DNA of 16,535 nucleotides from CAMFKD01 sp964436955 (GTDB lineage: Bacteria > Chlamydiota > Chlamydiia > Chlamydiales > JAJFMA01), in NCBI GenBank assembly GCA_964436955.1, contig CAYTFC010000069.1, positions 1 to 16,535 of the forward strand. The letters are read 5' to 3'. Of this stretch, positions 1-8,149 are shown in pieces; position 1 is the stretch's first letter, and each line of letters begins with the position of its first letter. The notes beneath the pieces were generated by a model. The model had not been told where the DNA came from. It saw nothing but the letters and a program-made list of their open reading frames with translations, and did not search any database. A program made the translations under genes and the position numbers.

Positions 1-27
1 AATTCAATGACTTGTGCGGCAAGTTTT

Positions 28-37
28 GGTAGCAATC
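28..37. repeat. Left target-site duplication of the MITE
   Basis: GGTAGCAATC directly precedes the left inverted repeat and recurs exactly at 170-179 after the right one. Intact direct repeats suggest a fairly recent transposition rather than a rearranged remnant. Confidence 0.82.
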
Positions 38-169
38 CAATGCTGTCAACTTAAAATAAACCCTTGTTAATGCCGCTCCGGCGAAGCGGCGCTACAACGT
101 GTAACAGAACATTTAGCGCTACTTTGTCGAATTGGCGTGGTAAATATGTTCTTTAAGTTGACAGCATTG
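38..169. mobile_element. MITE-like non-autonomous element, 132 bp
   Basis: The two ends are perfect 18-bp inverted repeats, CAATGCTGTCAACTTAAA at 38-55 and its reverse complement at 152-169. They are flanked by identical 10-bp direct repeats, GGTAGCAATC at 28-37 and 170-179. The interior is about 96 bp, too short for a transposase. It carries a hairpin with GCCGCT at 72-77 pairing with AGCGGC at 85-90. This is the structure expected of a miniature inverted-repeat element mobilised in trans. The boundary is ambiguous by 1 bp: a 19-bp repeat with an 8-bp duplication (GTAGCAAT) fits equally well. The ends do not match those of the insertion sequence at 14666-16392, so the mobilising transposase is not in this window. 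Confidence 0.88.
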
Positions 170-179
170 GGTAGCAATC
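170..179. repeat. Right target-site duplication of the MITE
   Basis: This is an exact copy of the 10-bp repeat at 28-37 and directly abuts the right inverted repeat. The bases from here to 285 contain no gene, tRNA or terminator that I could support. Confidence 0.82.
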
Positions 180-285
180 AGGGTCTTTGGGGTTTTCGAA
201 CCAATAACGTCTTTCTAAATCAGTGATTTACAAAACAGAAAATGCCAACCTGATTTATGCAATTACCTTCTTACGTCCCTTTTCT

Positions 286-3279
286 TTACATGCGACTTAC
301 AACTGTGTCTAACGCATTGATAAGATCACTATGCGAAGGTACTCCCCAAGAAAGCTCGTCGCGAATGCGTTCAATGACTTCTTTTTGTTGAGGATTAGCT
401 AATTGCCAAGCATACTCAAGGGCGTCTCGGACGGACACAATATTTCCACCGCCTTCTTCAAGGTTTGTTAGTTCTGCTTGTAGCATATTTTTAAGGTTCG
501 CACGTTCCCGATCATAAATTTTTCCTAATTCAAAGTAATCTTGGTTAGAAAATTCAGGAAATTGTACTTGTTGTTGGCCTAGGAGAGCAATATAGACTGC
601 CGCTTGAGCGCTTCCTAGCTGATAAGCTCTTACTAAATGGAGTCCATATTGTTCGTCAAGTTGCTGTTGCCCAATACCGATGAGGCCGAGGCGAAGTTGT
701 GCATTGGCATTGTTAGGGTTTAGAGAATATAGCCGAATTGCCTCATCAGTGTCTTCTGGATTGGGAGCCCCTTCCAAGTTTAGTTCTTTGAGTCTAGCCG
801 CATAGTAAATGGCGTCAGGATCTTCTACTGAAAGCTCAGCGTAAAATTGTTGTGCATCTTCGTAGCGACCTGCTCGAAGGAGGTCTCCAGCTCTAAACCA
901 TGGCCTGTTATCATTCGCCCATTCCACGACTCCTTCTAAGATTTCTAGCTGTCGCTCATCGGGGTGGTCTGTGTTAAATAGGTACCCGGCTATCATGCCT
1001 TTAGCGTATTGCTCGGTTGTTTCCGCTCCTCCTCTAGAAGCCACAACAAGTGAGGCCATATTGGCGAGGAAACGTGATTGACTGGGTTGGTCTTCCGCGA
1101 TTTGATCAGCTGTTCTTGATGGATCTAGGTTAGAAAGATATTCTGTTAGCTCTGGGGATACTTCAGAACTTAATATCATGAGTCCAATAGTATCCATGGC
1201 TTCCACTGGGCCCAGTGCCCCTTCTCTCGAAGCTTTGGCTGCAGCTTGAAGGTTGTCGAAAATACGCCCATATGCGCTTTCAGCGGAATTTTCCCACTCT
1301 TCTCTATCTTCCAGTGAAACATCTATGCTTCCCGGAATGCGTTTTTCATAATCGAGTAATGCCTCAACAGATATTACAGAGCCCATATTAGCCGCATCAA
1401 TCAACGCCTTCAGTCCTTCTTGTTCATTGTTCATATCATGAATTAGAATCTGACCCTTTCGAAACAAGAGCTCTGGAGTTATATTGAGCATGGGGTAGTC
1501 AAAGATTTTAAGAGCATTCCCAGAATCTTCGGGAGTACCCATACCTAGTTCATGCATGCGTACTGCTAGAATTGCAGCTGATGAATCACCTAACCATGCG
1601 GCGCGTTCAAGTTTTGGGAGGGCGCCGTCGTAATTTCCTTTTTGATACCTTTCCAATCCGGCTTCATAAGTGGTTCGAGTTAGTCCTGAAGTGGCATATA
1701 GCGCTTTTGCGCGGTTGAGGTCAGTTATGGCGCCGCCGATACCATGTTCATACATATAGCCTGCTTTAGCCTGGGCGATTTGCAGCTCATTAAAATTGGC
1801 TTCCCGCATAGTGTTCATTGAATTTCTAAATTCGACTATTTGTTCTTCGGTTGCAATACGATCGAATCTTTGGCCTAGTTGCATTATTTTGGCTGTATCT
1901 GCTTCGGCGAGCAGAACATTAGCTCTTGCTATTTGTGCGTCTGTGGCGTCTTCATTTTCAATAACCGTTTGTAGAATTTCACGTGCTTGGGAAGTTTGTG
2001 CGTTCTCTCCATGATCTACAATCAGGTGGCGTGCGAGATGGAGTTTGGCATCGATACTGTGCTCTTGAGCTCTTCCCAACCAAGTTAGGAACTGTTCTAG
2101 ATCTATATGTTGATTTAGGTCGCCTTGCTCGTATATTTGGGCTAGAGCTAATTGTGCTTGTGGTAAACCCTGTGTGGCCGCTAGACGATAGAGGTGAAAC
2201 GCCTCCTCAGTTGCTCCCCTAGCTCGTTGGTGGTTCGCATGAATAAAGGCTGCCATGGGGTTTTGGTAGGCAATTTCGCTAAGAGTGTGTCTTAAGTTGG
2301 CATTTCTCAACTCATCTAAATCTTGATCTGTTACCTCTTTAGGGTCCATTTTTAAAATATCACACAGATCAACTATCATTTGAGTGGTCGCTCTTTGGGA
2401 CGGATTTAGTTGATCGTTCTCAAGTAGTTCTTCCGCTGCTTCACGTGCTGCTTCAAGGTTAGCGCTAGTGCCATAGCCGAATAGGTAGTCTTGAGCTACG
2501 CGAACTTTAGCCGATAAGTCATGTTGTGCTAAATCTTGGGCGATCTCGTGAGCAGTGGTATGAAGCTGATCAGCATCATGATCTCCTCTTATTTCGCCTT
2601 CGATATGCGCTTTTGCTAATCGACTGCCATTCTCGGCTGCGGTATTCATCAAAGCTGCACTTTGAAGATTGTCGGGATTTCGGGCGGCACTGCAGTATTG
2701 AGCCGTGGAAAAGCCCAGGGTAGCCAAATGGCTGTACATACCGTCTAGATCTTGGTCGTTAAGATGAAATTCTTGCATTAATAGCCCATTCAATTCCTGT
2801 AGATCTCGTTCAGTGACATTTGGATTGGTTAGGGCACCGTAAAGACTATTTAGAGCAATGATTTGATTTTCACTAAGATTTTCACCGGCCATCCAGTCGC
2901 GATTATTGAAGAAAGCAGCGCCCATTTTATGGTAGGTTTTCGACAGTATAACATGTAGGTCGCCAGGTTCATCCTGGTGCCCTTCCACTTGCATACCTAC
3001 TCTGGCTGGCTTAATAGTATCTCCTGAAAATCGTTGTTCAATACATGCTTTAAGGTCGACTAGATCCCGTAATTCTTCCTTACTGTTAAATCCGGCGACG
3101 TCTAGGTCGTGGCTAATACGCTCTGCTATTTTCCCGGGATTGGTCCGACCGCGGATGTGATCCCATAATAGACCCATGAATCCCCGATCTTTTTTAGTGA
3201 TGCAGACTTCGCCTTTACTATTGAGTTTCCAAGTTTGTAAATCGGAAATATGAGAATACGAATTAATGCCATTTTCCAT
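286..3279 (-). CDS. Large Sel1-like/TPR repeat protein, candidate host-interaction protein
   Basis: This 997-residue protein is built mostly of helical solenoid repeats of the Sel1-like type, the alanine-rich alpha-alpha repeats that usually mediate protein-protein contacts. Clear units lie around residues 345-385 (AATQGLPQAQLALAQIYEQG), 500-530 (AGYMYEHGIGG then AKALY), 550-593 and 880-925. Residues 1-60 are less repetitive and look like a separate N-terminal segment (W17, K29-K30, W39). There is no signal peptide and no membrane segment, so it is cytoplasmic or exported by a non-Sec route. The ATG is supported by GGAG at 3286-3289, six bases upstream, and the gene has its own promoter (3313-3341). 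It lies 82 bp downstream of the P-type ATPase gene in the same direction. Sel1 proteins serve as effectors or enzyme scaffolds in intracellular bacteria. A secreted role here is inference and the exact function is unknown. Confidence 0.8.
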   Translation of the reverse strand: MENGINSYSHISDLQTWKLNSKGEVCITKKDRGFMGLLWDHIRGRTNPGKIAERISHDLDVAGFNSKEELRDLVDLKACIEQRFSGDTIKPARVGMQVEGHQDEPGDLHVILSKTYHKMGAAFFNNRDWMAGENLSENQIIALNSLYGALTNPNVTERDLQELNGLLMQEFHLNDQDLDGMYSHLATLGFSTAQYCSAARNPDNLQSAALMNTAAENGSRLAKAHIEGEIRGDHDADQLHTTAHEIAQDLAQHDLSAKVRVAQDYLFGYGTSANLEAAREAAEELLENDQLNPSQRATTQMIVDLCDILKMDPKEVTDQDLDELRNANLRHTLSEIAYQNPMAAFIHANHQRARGATEEAFHLYRLAATQGLPQAQLALAQIYEQGDLNQHIDLEQFLTWLGRAQEHSIDAKLHLARHLIVDHGENAQTSQAREILQTVIENEDATDAQIARANVLLAEADTAKIMQLGQRFDRIATEEQIVEFRNSMNTMREANFNELQIAQAKAGYMYEHGIGGAITDLNRAKALYATSGLTRTTYEAGLERYQKGNYDGALPKLERAAWLGDSSAAILAVRMHELGMGTPEDSGNALKIFDYPMLNITPELLFRKGQILIHDMNNEQEGLKALIDAANMGSVISVEALLDYEKRIPGSIDVSLEDREEWENSAESAYGRIFDNLQAAAKASREGALGPVEAMDTIGLMILSSEVSPELTEYLSNLDPSRTADQIAEDQPSQSRFLANMASLVVASRGGAETTEQYAKGMIAGYLFNTDHPDERQLEILEGVVEWANDNRPWFRAGDLLRAGRYEDAQQFYAELSVEDPDAIYYAARLKELNLEGAPNPEDTDEAIRLYSLNPNNANAQLRLGLIGIGQQQLDEQYGLHLVRAYQLGSAQAAVYIALLGQQQVQFPEFSNQDYFELGKIYDRERANLKNMLQAELTNLEEGGGNIVSVRDALEYAWQLANPQQKEVIERIRDELSWGVPSHSDLINALDTVVSRM

Positions 3280-3312
3280 AAACTACTCCACATTAAGAAT
3301 TATATAACAGTA

Positions 3313-3341
3313 ATTATCAGATTAATAAATTAATTAGTCAA
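3313..3341 (-). promoter_or_regulatory. Sigma70-type promoter of the Sel1-repeat gene
   Basis: On the minus strand, TTGACT (3336-3341) is separated by exactly 17 bp from GATAAT (3313-3318), about 35 bp upstream of the ATG at 3279. It sits in a very AT-rich spacer. This implies that the Sel1 gene can be transcribed independently of the metal-transport operon in front of it. No rho-independent terminator is visible between the two genes. Confidence 0.6.
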
Positions 3342-3361
3342 TATTAGTAAAGATTAAATAG

Positions 3362-5356
3362 TTATTTTCTTAGTAGTCTAAGTGCATTTAGCCCTACCAA
3401 AACGGTTCCGCCTTCATGCATCACAACGGCGACCCATAAGGGGATTATACCCGCCAGTGCGGAGAGGCTGGCGACGATGATAGCGCCAGTGGCAACGCCA
3501 AGATTTTGTTTGACAATGACCTGAGTATGACGGGCTTTGGACATTAGCCAATCCAACAAGGAGAGGTCATCATGAAGGAGGACGACATCAGAAGCATCAA
3601 TGGCAGTAGAACTCCCTACTTTCCCCATGCAGATGCCAACTGTGGCACGTGCAAGGGCGGGGGCATCGTTGATGCCATCGCCTACCATGGCTAGGCCACA
3701 AGCGCTAGCTAAAGTAGATACGTATTGTAGTTTATGCTCAGGCAGGAGATCGGCGTAATACTCCTCGATTCCTAGTTCTTGGGCGATTTTTCGGGCGCTT
3801 GTGACATGATCGCCGGTCAGCATCAACAATCGCCAATGCTGCGATTTGCGTAGGCCCAAAATAGTTTCACGCATCTGTGGGCGCACCGTATCACTAAAGC
3901 GAAGGAGAAAAACAGATTGTCCAAGCAGCATAATTGTAAGCAGTTCGCCGCTTTCTCTAAGTTCATCCATTCGACGTTGTAAACTATCTTTGAGAGCTTC
4001 CTCTGAAAGGCGTTCTTTAATGAATGCTAAGCGTCCAATGGCGGTTTTTTGACCATTAAATGTTGCCTCTAAGCCGTATCCAGGAACGGACTTAAAATCC
4101 TGTAGTTCTGCGGACGGTATATTTCTTTCCTGGCTAAAGCTGACGATGGCTTTAGCGATGGGGTGAACGGCATTTTTTTCCATGGCGGCTGCAACAGAAA
4201 TGGCTTGGTTGATATCTCCTGAGTTTAGCGCTTCGATCCCTAAGCAGGTTAGATTTCCCGTTGTGAGTGTACCAGTTTTATCAAAGGCGATCGCGTGGCA
4301 ACTGGCTAGTGCGTCGAGCGTGATTCCGCCTTTAAGCAGAATACCCTGTTTTGCGCAGACGCTAACGGCACTTAGATAAGCGATAGGGATAGCCAAAATA
4401 AGGGCGCAAGGAGAGGCTGCTATTAAAAAAGCTAAAGAACGATAGAGGGATCCCTCCACGCCAAGCACATCGATTCCCAAAGCGAATGGCATGCTCATTG
4501 TGAAAAACAGGGCTAGTAAAATTATGGACACAGCATAGCGTTCGCTAACTTTGTCAAACCAACGTTGAAGCTGTGGACGAGCTTCCTGTGCCTGTGTGAC
4601 CAAGTTGACAATGCGCGCTACGGTAGAGTCGGCACTGGTGTGGGTGACCTTTACTGTTAGCACGCCATCAAGGTTAAGGGCTCCGGCAGCGACGGCATCG
4701 CCAATGTTCTTTGGAACGGGGATGCTTTCTCCAGTTAAGTGAACTAAGTTTACCGTAGAGGCACCCTTAGTTACCTTTCCGTCAAGCGGGACAACTTCGC
4801 CGGCCTTCACCAAAATCGTGGTGCCTACGGCTATATCTGCCACAGCACGATCGATTGTTGTTCCGTCCTCTTTGAGGACGATGGCCTTGCTGGGAGAAAG
4901 CTTTTTTAAGCCGCTAATAGAACCTTTAGCTTTGGCTGTAACCGCATCCTCAATAGATCCTGACAACGCAAACAAGACTAATAGTAAGCCTCCCTCAAAT
5001 CCGCTGCCGATGAGCACAGAAGAAAAGGCGGCCAAGGTCATCAACACGTCGATATTGATCTGGAGATTAGCCAAATCTTCGATAGATTCTATGAGTGATG
5101 GGACGCCCGCAAAGAAATAGACGAGCACCAGCAAAAGGTAGGACAGCGGAATCATTTCAGGAACGAAAAATAATCCGAAGGAAGTCGTGAGTAGTCCAGC
5201 AGACAGCAAAGATACTTTTAGCGGGATATTGACTGCCCAAGGGCGCGAGGCAGGAGTAAGAAAGGGACTGGAACTTTCCGCTAAACCTAGTTCGAAGAAT
5301 TCGTCGAAAATAACGACTTTATGAACGCGCTGTAATCCTGAAGAATTACTCCCCAT
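3362..5356 (-). CDS. zntA: P1B-type heavy-metal-transporting ATPase (P1B-4-like), chlamydial 'ZntA'
   Basis: This is a complete 664-residue P-type ATPase that exports transition metals across the inner membrane. Visible motifs are the actuator TGES at 208-211, the membrane SPC at 315-317, the phosphorylation site DKTGT starting at D359, the P1B HP dipeptide at 398-399, TGD at 514-516, GDGIND at 559-564 and HEGGT at 647-651 in the last helix. SPC plus HEGGT is the signature of the P1B-4 subgroup (Co2+/Fe2+/Zn2+ exporters such as CoaT and CtpD), not of classical CPC-type ZntA. There is no N-terminal heavy-metal-binding domain, also as in P1B-4. The start overlaps the end of the upstream VIT1-like gene by 11 bp, which implies translational coupling. 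The symbol follows the usual chlamydial annotation (CT727), so the zinc specificity it implies is doubtful. Confidence 0.93.
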   Translation of the reverse strand: MGSNSSGLQRVHKVVIFDEFFELGLAESSSPFLTPASRPWAVNIPLKVSLLSAGLLTTSFGLFFVPEMIPLSYLLLVLVYFFAGVPSLIESIEDLANLQINIDVLMTLAAFSSVLIGSGFEGGLLLVLFALSGSIEDAVTAKAKGSISGLKKLSPSKAIVLKEDGTTIDRAVADIAVGTTILVKAGEVVPLDGKVTKGASTVNLVHLTGESIPVPKNIGDAVAAGALNLDGVLTVKVTHTSADSTVARIVNLVTQAQEARPQLQRWFDKVSERYAVSIILLALFFTMSMPFALGIDVLGVEGSLYRSLAFLIAASPCALILAIPIAYLSAVSVCAKQGILLKGGITLDALASCHAIAFDKTGTLTTGNLTCLGIEALNSGDINQAISVAAAMEKNAVHPIAKAIVSFSQERNIPSAELQDFKSVPGYGLEATFNGQKTAIGRLAFIKERLSEEALKDSLQRRMDELRESGELLTIMLLGQSVFLLRFSDTVRPQMRETILGLRKSQHWRLLMLTGDHVTSARKIAQELGIEEYYADLLPEHKLQYVSTLASACGLAMVGDGINDAPALARATVGICMGKVGSSTAIDASDVVLLHDDLSLLDWLMSKARHTQVIVKQNLGVATGAIIVASLSALAGIIPLWVAVVMHEGGTVLVGLNALRLLRK

Positions 5357-6101
5357 AGCCCAACCACGCTAGCAAAAAGTGAGTGAAACTAAACGCTACA
5401 ACAGCGATTCCTATATTCCATACTACAGCGGGGATGATGCGATTGCGCTCTAGATAAGCGGAGACTCCTGCTGCAGAACCAATAACGATGAAGACTCCAA
5501 AGAAGATCCCATAGGCCGGCGATAGCCATGCAGTGAGTACGCAAAGAAGCCCAGCAATAAATGCTCCGATCGCAGCACCTAAGCCTTGCTTGAGCGGGTG
5601 CTCATACACCTCGAGGGATAATCCGAGCTCTTCCTCCACCATAACCTTTAGCAGGCGGTCGCCATCTGACATGAGGACATCCACCACATCTTCCAGCAGT
5701 TTTCCTTGGAAGCCTTTGGCTTCATATAGCACCGTCAGCTCGTCGCGCTCCTGTTGGCGATGGTGCTCAATTTCCCAGCGTTCCTCCGCCATGATGCGAT
5801 GTAAGCGCTCTAACCGTGTCCATTGCAGCCAGGCGCTCCGTCCCATTTTCCAGATGAGCCAGCCGCAGGCGACAACAGCCATTATTTTTACGATATCGTG
5901 AGAGGGAATAGCGAGCTGCACCAGAATTGACCAAAAAATTAGCAACAAAAGGCCTGTTTCGCGGGCAGCATCTGCAGCAGCCGAAAAGTGTCCGGGTGTC
6001 TCGCTACCATGAGATTCTGAAGAGGCTAAAATCCCTTTAGCCTGTGCTTCTATCACGTGCTCTAATGCTGTTTTGTCCTTAAAGTGAGCGGAGTCAGCCA
6101 T
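5346..6101 (-). CDS. VIT1/CCC1-like integral membrane protein, CT728-type
   Basis: The 251-residue protein has five likely membrane segments at about 49-65, 70-87, 173-193, 196-215 and 225-247. Between the second and third is an acidic, helical cytoplasmic segment (about 95-162). Its pattern, ERDELTVLYEAKGF followed by DVLMSDGDRLLKVMVEEELG, resembles the metal-binding region of VIT1/CCC1 iron/manganese transporters. HPLKQGLGA follows directly, as in that family. The gene precedes the P1B ATPase with an 11-bp overlap, so both are probably translated from one message and act on the same metals. GAGG (CCTC at 6107-6110 on the plus strand) supports the ATG. The position before the ATPase gene and near serS matches my recollection of CT728. 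The family call rests on pattern recognition only; the metal and the direction of transport are unknown. Confidence 0.75.
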   Translation of the reverse strand: MADSAHFKDKTALEHVIEAQAKGILASSESHGSETPGHFSAAADAARETGLLLLIFWSILVQLAIPSHDIVKIMAVVACGWLIWKMGRSAWLQWTRLERLHRIMAEERWEIEHHRQQERDELTVLYEAKGFQGKLLEDVVDVLMSDGDRLLKVMVEEELGLSLEVYEHPLKQGLGAAIGAFIAGLLCVLTAWLSPAYGIFFGVFIVIGSAAGVSAYLERNRIIPAVVWNIGIAVVAFSFTHFLLAWLGYGE

Positions 6102-6202
6102 GTATACCTCATACGTAAAAATTATCCTATTCTCATTTCCGGCGCTAGTTTTACTTTTTCATCAATAATACAATCTAAAAAAGTTATTAAATTTAGAACT
6201 AA

Positions 6203-6211
6203 TGATATAAT
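6203..6211 (+). promoter_or_regulatory. Extended -10 promoter of the Cx5R phosphatase gene
   Basis: TGATATAAT is a consensus TGN-TATAAT extended -10 box, 27 bp before the ATG at 6239. No good -35 box is present (nearest TTATTA at 6184-6189), as expected for extended -10 promoters. The surrounding spacer (6102-6202) is strongly AT-rich and also separates this gene from the divergent metal operon, whose own promoter I could not define convincingly. Confidence 0.6.
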
Positions 6212-6225
6212 ACTATTTATTTGAT

Positions 6226-6230
6226 AGGAG
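6226..6230 (+). promoter_or_regulatory. Shine-Dalgarno that fixes the phosphatase start at 6239
   Basis: AGGAG lies 8 bases before the ATG at 6239-6241. An in-frame TTG at 6221 would give six extra residues, but it lies upstream of this Shine-Dalgarno and has none of its own, so ATG 6239 is preferred. Confidence 0.8.
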
Positions 6231-6238
6231 CTTTTATT

Positions 6239-8062
6239 ATGAGACCTATTGTGCCTAAATCTCAAACAGCCGCAAATCCCATAATATCCACAACTGTCGC
6301 CCCTACTACTAATAAGAAAGAGCCCGTAAAATACATGGGCCCTCTTGGACATGAGACTATTAAGAGCACCATCCCCCATAGTAATACTAATGTTTTGCCG
6401 GGCGGTATTCAGAGGCTACAGCAATACGAGGGGATGTCCAGAGCATCCGAGCCGGTTCTTTCGCCTCAACCCGTACAGAGCGCTATAACAGGCCACGATA
6501 TTTTGACGGCCACTTTTGAACATAAAGGGAAAAAAGTGGCAGAAGAAGTTGTTAATCGCATAGAAACCACACAGCTAGTTGTCAACTCCTTTAAAGATCG
6601 TCTTGCTTACATCGATCGTCAAATTAAGCAAATGGATCCATCGCAAGCTGCGGTTTTAGCAAATCTAGAGGATGAAAGAAAATTTATCGAAAAAACAATG
6701 CATTTAGCCAAAACGCAGAATAACGCAGGTAATACATGGGTGGGTAGCGGCGCATACCGTCGTCTGATCGCTGACAAAGGTAGCGTTGAAGAGGCTAAAA
6801 ATCACTACGTTCCAGCCTGCGTGAACTTACGTTCGCAAGCGGTGAAATTTGCAGATGGCGAGGTTGCAAATAGCTTAAATAGAGGCGGAGCCGCTACGGA
6901 TCATCGAAATGGTGCTGTAAGTCTTGCCGAAATGAAAGAAGTAGCTCCCTTATTGCAAGCGGTAAACTCATTAGCGGACTATGATAAACTTACGGAAGAA
7001 CAGCAGTCGATTGTGAGTAAAGCTCTTCCTTTCAATCTAGACATTCGCTCAGATATCATCGCCACCAAGGCCGCCTTTTCCAGCGCGGTTATGGAGCGAA
7101 CAATAGTGATAGAAACGCAAGCTCTTCAAGACCTTAGCGTCCATTTCGATGCCCTTCAGGCAAACGGTATCAATTTAGATAAATATTTGGACGATCGAGA
7201 TTCCGTAACCTTTAGCCGCGTCAGCCTGCTCGATGGCACTAAAAAGGCCGTGGGTAAAGATTACGTTATCTATGAAAAAACACAAATTTTAGACATGAAA
7301 GCCATCTACGAGATGCTGGATGACAAGCAACTAGTATTCGATGGAAAGGGACCTTTTCTCGATAGCAGCGGCGTAATTCACATGCCCCACAACGTGAAAG
7401 ACAAACAGGGGCAACCTCTAACAAAAACACTGGAAGTATGTTTTTTTAATATTTCTGCTCAGGGCAATGTGCGTAACGAAGGCCCACAGAAGGAAATCAA
7501 TGAAAAGGCCCTTCTACGTTCTAAACAAATCGTGGACCGGCAAGTCGCAAAACTGACTGCTCAAGGTAATACCGTCAAGGCGGAAGCCCTCATCAAACAA
7601 TGGCAGGTCCTGGCAAAACAATTCGATAGGGGAATCAAAGATGGCTTTGATACAGCGCAACATGCGTCTATGCTTCTTTTAGAGGCCGATACTTTACTAA
7701 GCGTTAATTGCTTTAGCGGAAAAGACCGCACAGGTCTTCTAGCAGCCCTTGTCACTTACAATCGCCTCAAAGAACGCGTTCACGGAAGTCTTTCTTCTAA
7801 GAGAAAGGAAACCAAACTCATGGCAAAGTGGGGACGTGAGCTCATGAGTACCAAAGGGATTGCATGCAGCGTCGTCCGAGCTAATACCGGACATAAAGCT
7901 CTCAAATTAAGTGTTTTAAAAGTTCGCCTGCTTACCGAAGGCCGTGTCCTGGATAAAGTAAGCGGTCTTTCTAAACGCATAGGCATGTTTGTTCAGTCCG
8001 GAAAAACATTTTTTATAAATAAAGACGATGATATGGACGCAAATCAGCTTTGGGCTGCTTAG
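6239..8062 (+). CDS. Probable SopB/IpgD-like phosphoinositide phosphatase, candidate type III effector
   Basis: The protein is 607 residues from the ATG chosen by its AGGAG site. Near the C-terminus, residues 491-499 read CFSGKDRTG: a Cx5R phosphatase P-loop with catalytic Cys491 and Arg497. It matches the CKSGKDRTG signature of the inositol-polyphosphate phosphatases SopB and IpgD. Two weaker family-like features flank it: FFNISAQGNVRNEG at 402-415 resembles the asparagine-containing FNFGVNE motif upstream of the SopB loop, and an NTG motif at 549-551 lies downstream. Residues 1-60 are rich in S, T, P and N with no hydrophobic signal, as in type-III-secreted proteins. Residues 95-165 are helical. 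The likely substrates are host phosphoinositides, hence membrane trafficking or cell survival. The family call is good on the loop, but overall similarity and secretion are inference. A different dual-specificity or PTP-like phosphatase is the alternative. Confidence 0.75.
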   Translation: MRPIVPKSQTAANPIISTTVAPTTNKKEPVKYMGPLGHETIKSTIPHSNTNVLPGGIQRLQQYEGMSRASEPVLSPQPVQSAITGHDILTATFEHKGKKVAEEVVNRIETTQLVVNSFKDRLAYIDRQIKQMDPSQAAVLANLEDERKFIEKTMHLAKTQNNAGNTWVGSGAYRRLIADKGSVEEAKNHYVPACVNLRSQAVKFADGEVANSLNRGGAATDHRNGAVSLAEMKEVAPLLQAVNSLADYDKLTEEQQSIVSKALPFNLDIRSDIIATKAAFSSAVMERTIVIETQALQDLSVHFDALQANGINLDKYLDDRDSVTFSRVSLLDGTKKAVGKDYVIYEKTQILDMKAIYEMLDDKQLVFDGKGPFLDSSGVIHMPHNVKDKQGQPLTKTLEVCFFNISAQGNVRNEGPQKEINEKALLRSKQIVDRQVAKLTAQGNTVKAEALIKQWQVLAKQFDRGIKDGFDTAQHASMLLLEADTLLSVNCFSGKDRTGLLAALVTYNRLKERVHGSLSSKRKETKLMAKWGRELMSTKGIACSVVRANTGHKALKLSVLKVRLLTEGRVLDKVSGLSKRIGMFVQSGKTFFINKDDDMDANQLWAA

Positions 8063-8088
8063 TCGATATTTAATTTTAAATTTATTTA

Positions 8089-8097
8089 TGTTATAAT
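8089..8097 (+). promoter_or_regulatory. Extended -10 promoter of the 408-residue protein gene
   Basis: TGTTATAAT is again a TGN-TATAAT box, in the 87-bp AT-rich gap after the phosphatase stop codon (8060-8062) and 53 bp before the next ATG. The -35 region is again unremarkable. The same architecture upstream of both genes suggests matching regulation, even if they are also co-transcribed. Confidence 0.55.
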
Positions 8098-8149
8098 TGG
8101 CATAGAGGATTAGTTAGTTCCCTCAAAGAAGTCATAATCGGAGGTCCGA

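Noticed and set aside
185..205. tRNA T-arm-like GGTTTTCGAACC sequence
   Set aside because: No acceptor, D or anticodon arm can be built around it on either strand; a short palindrome by chance.
6221..6238. TTG at 6221 as the phosphatase start
   Set aside because: It lies upstream of the AGGAG site at 6226-6230, which is correctly spaced for the ATG at 6239, and it has no ribosome site of its own.
6122..6379. 85-residue minus-strand ORF overlapping the phosphatase start
   Set aside because: It overlaps the promoter and 5' part of a well-supported gene, has no ribosome site and has no recognisable domain.
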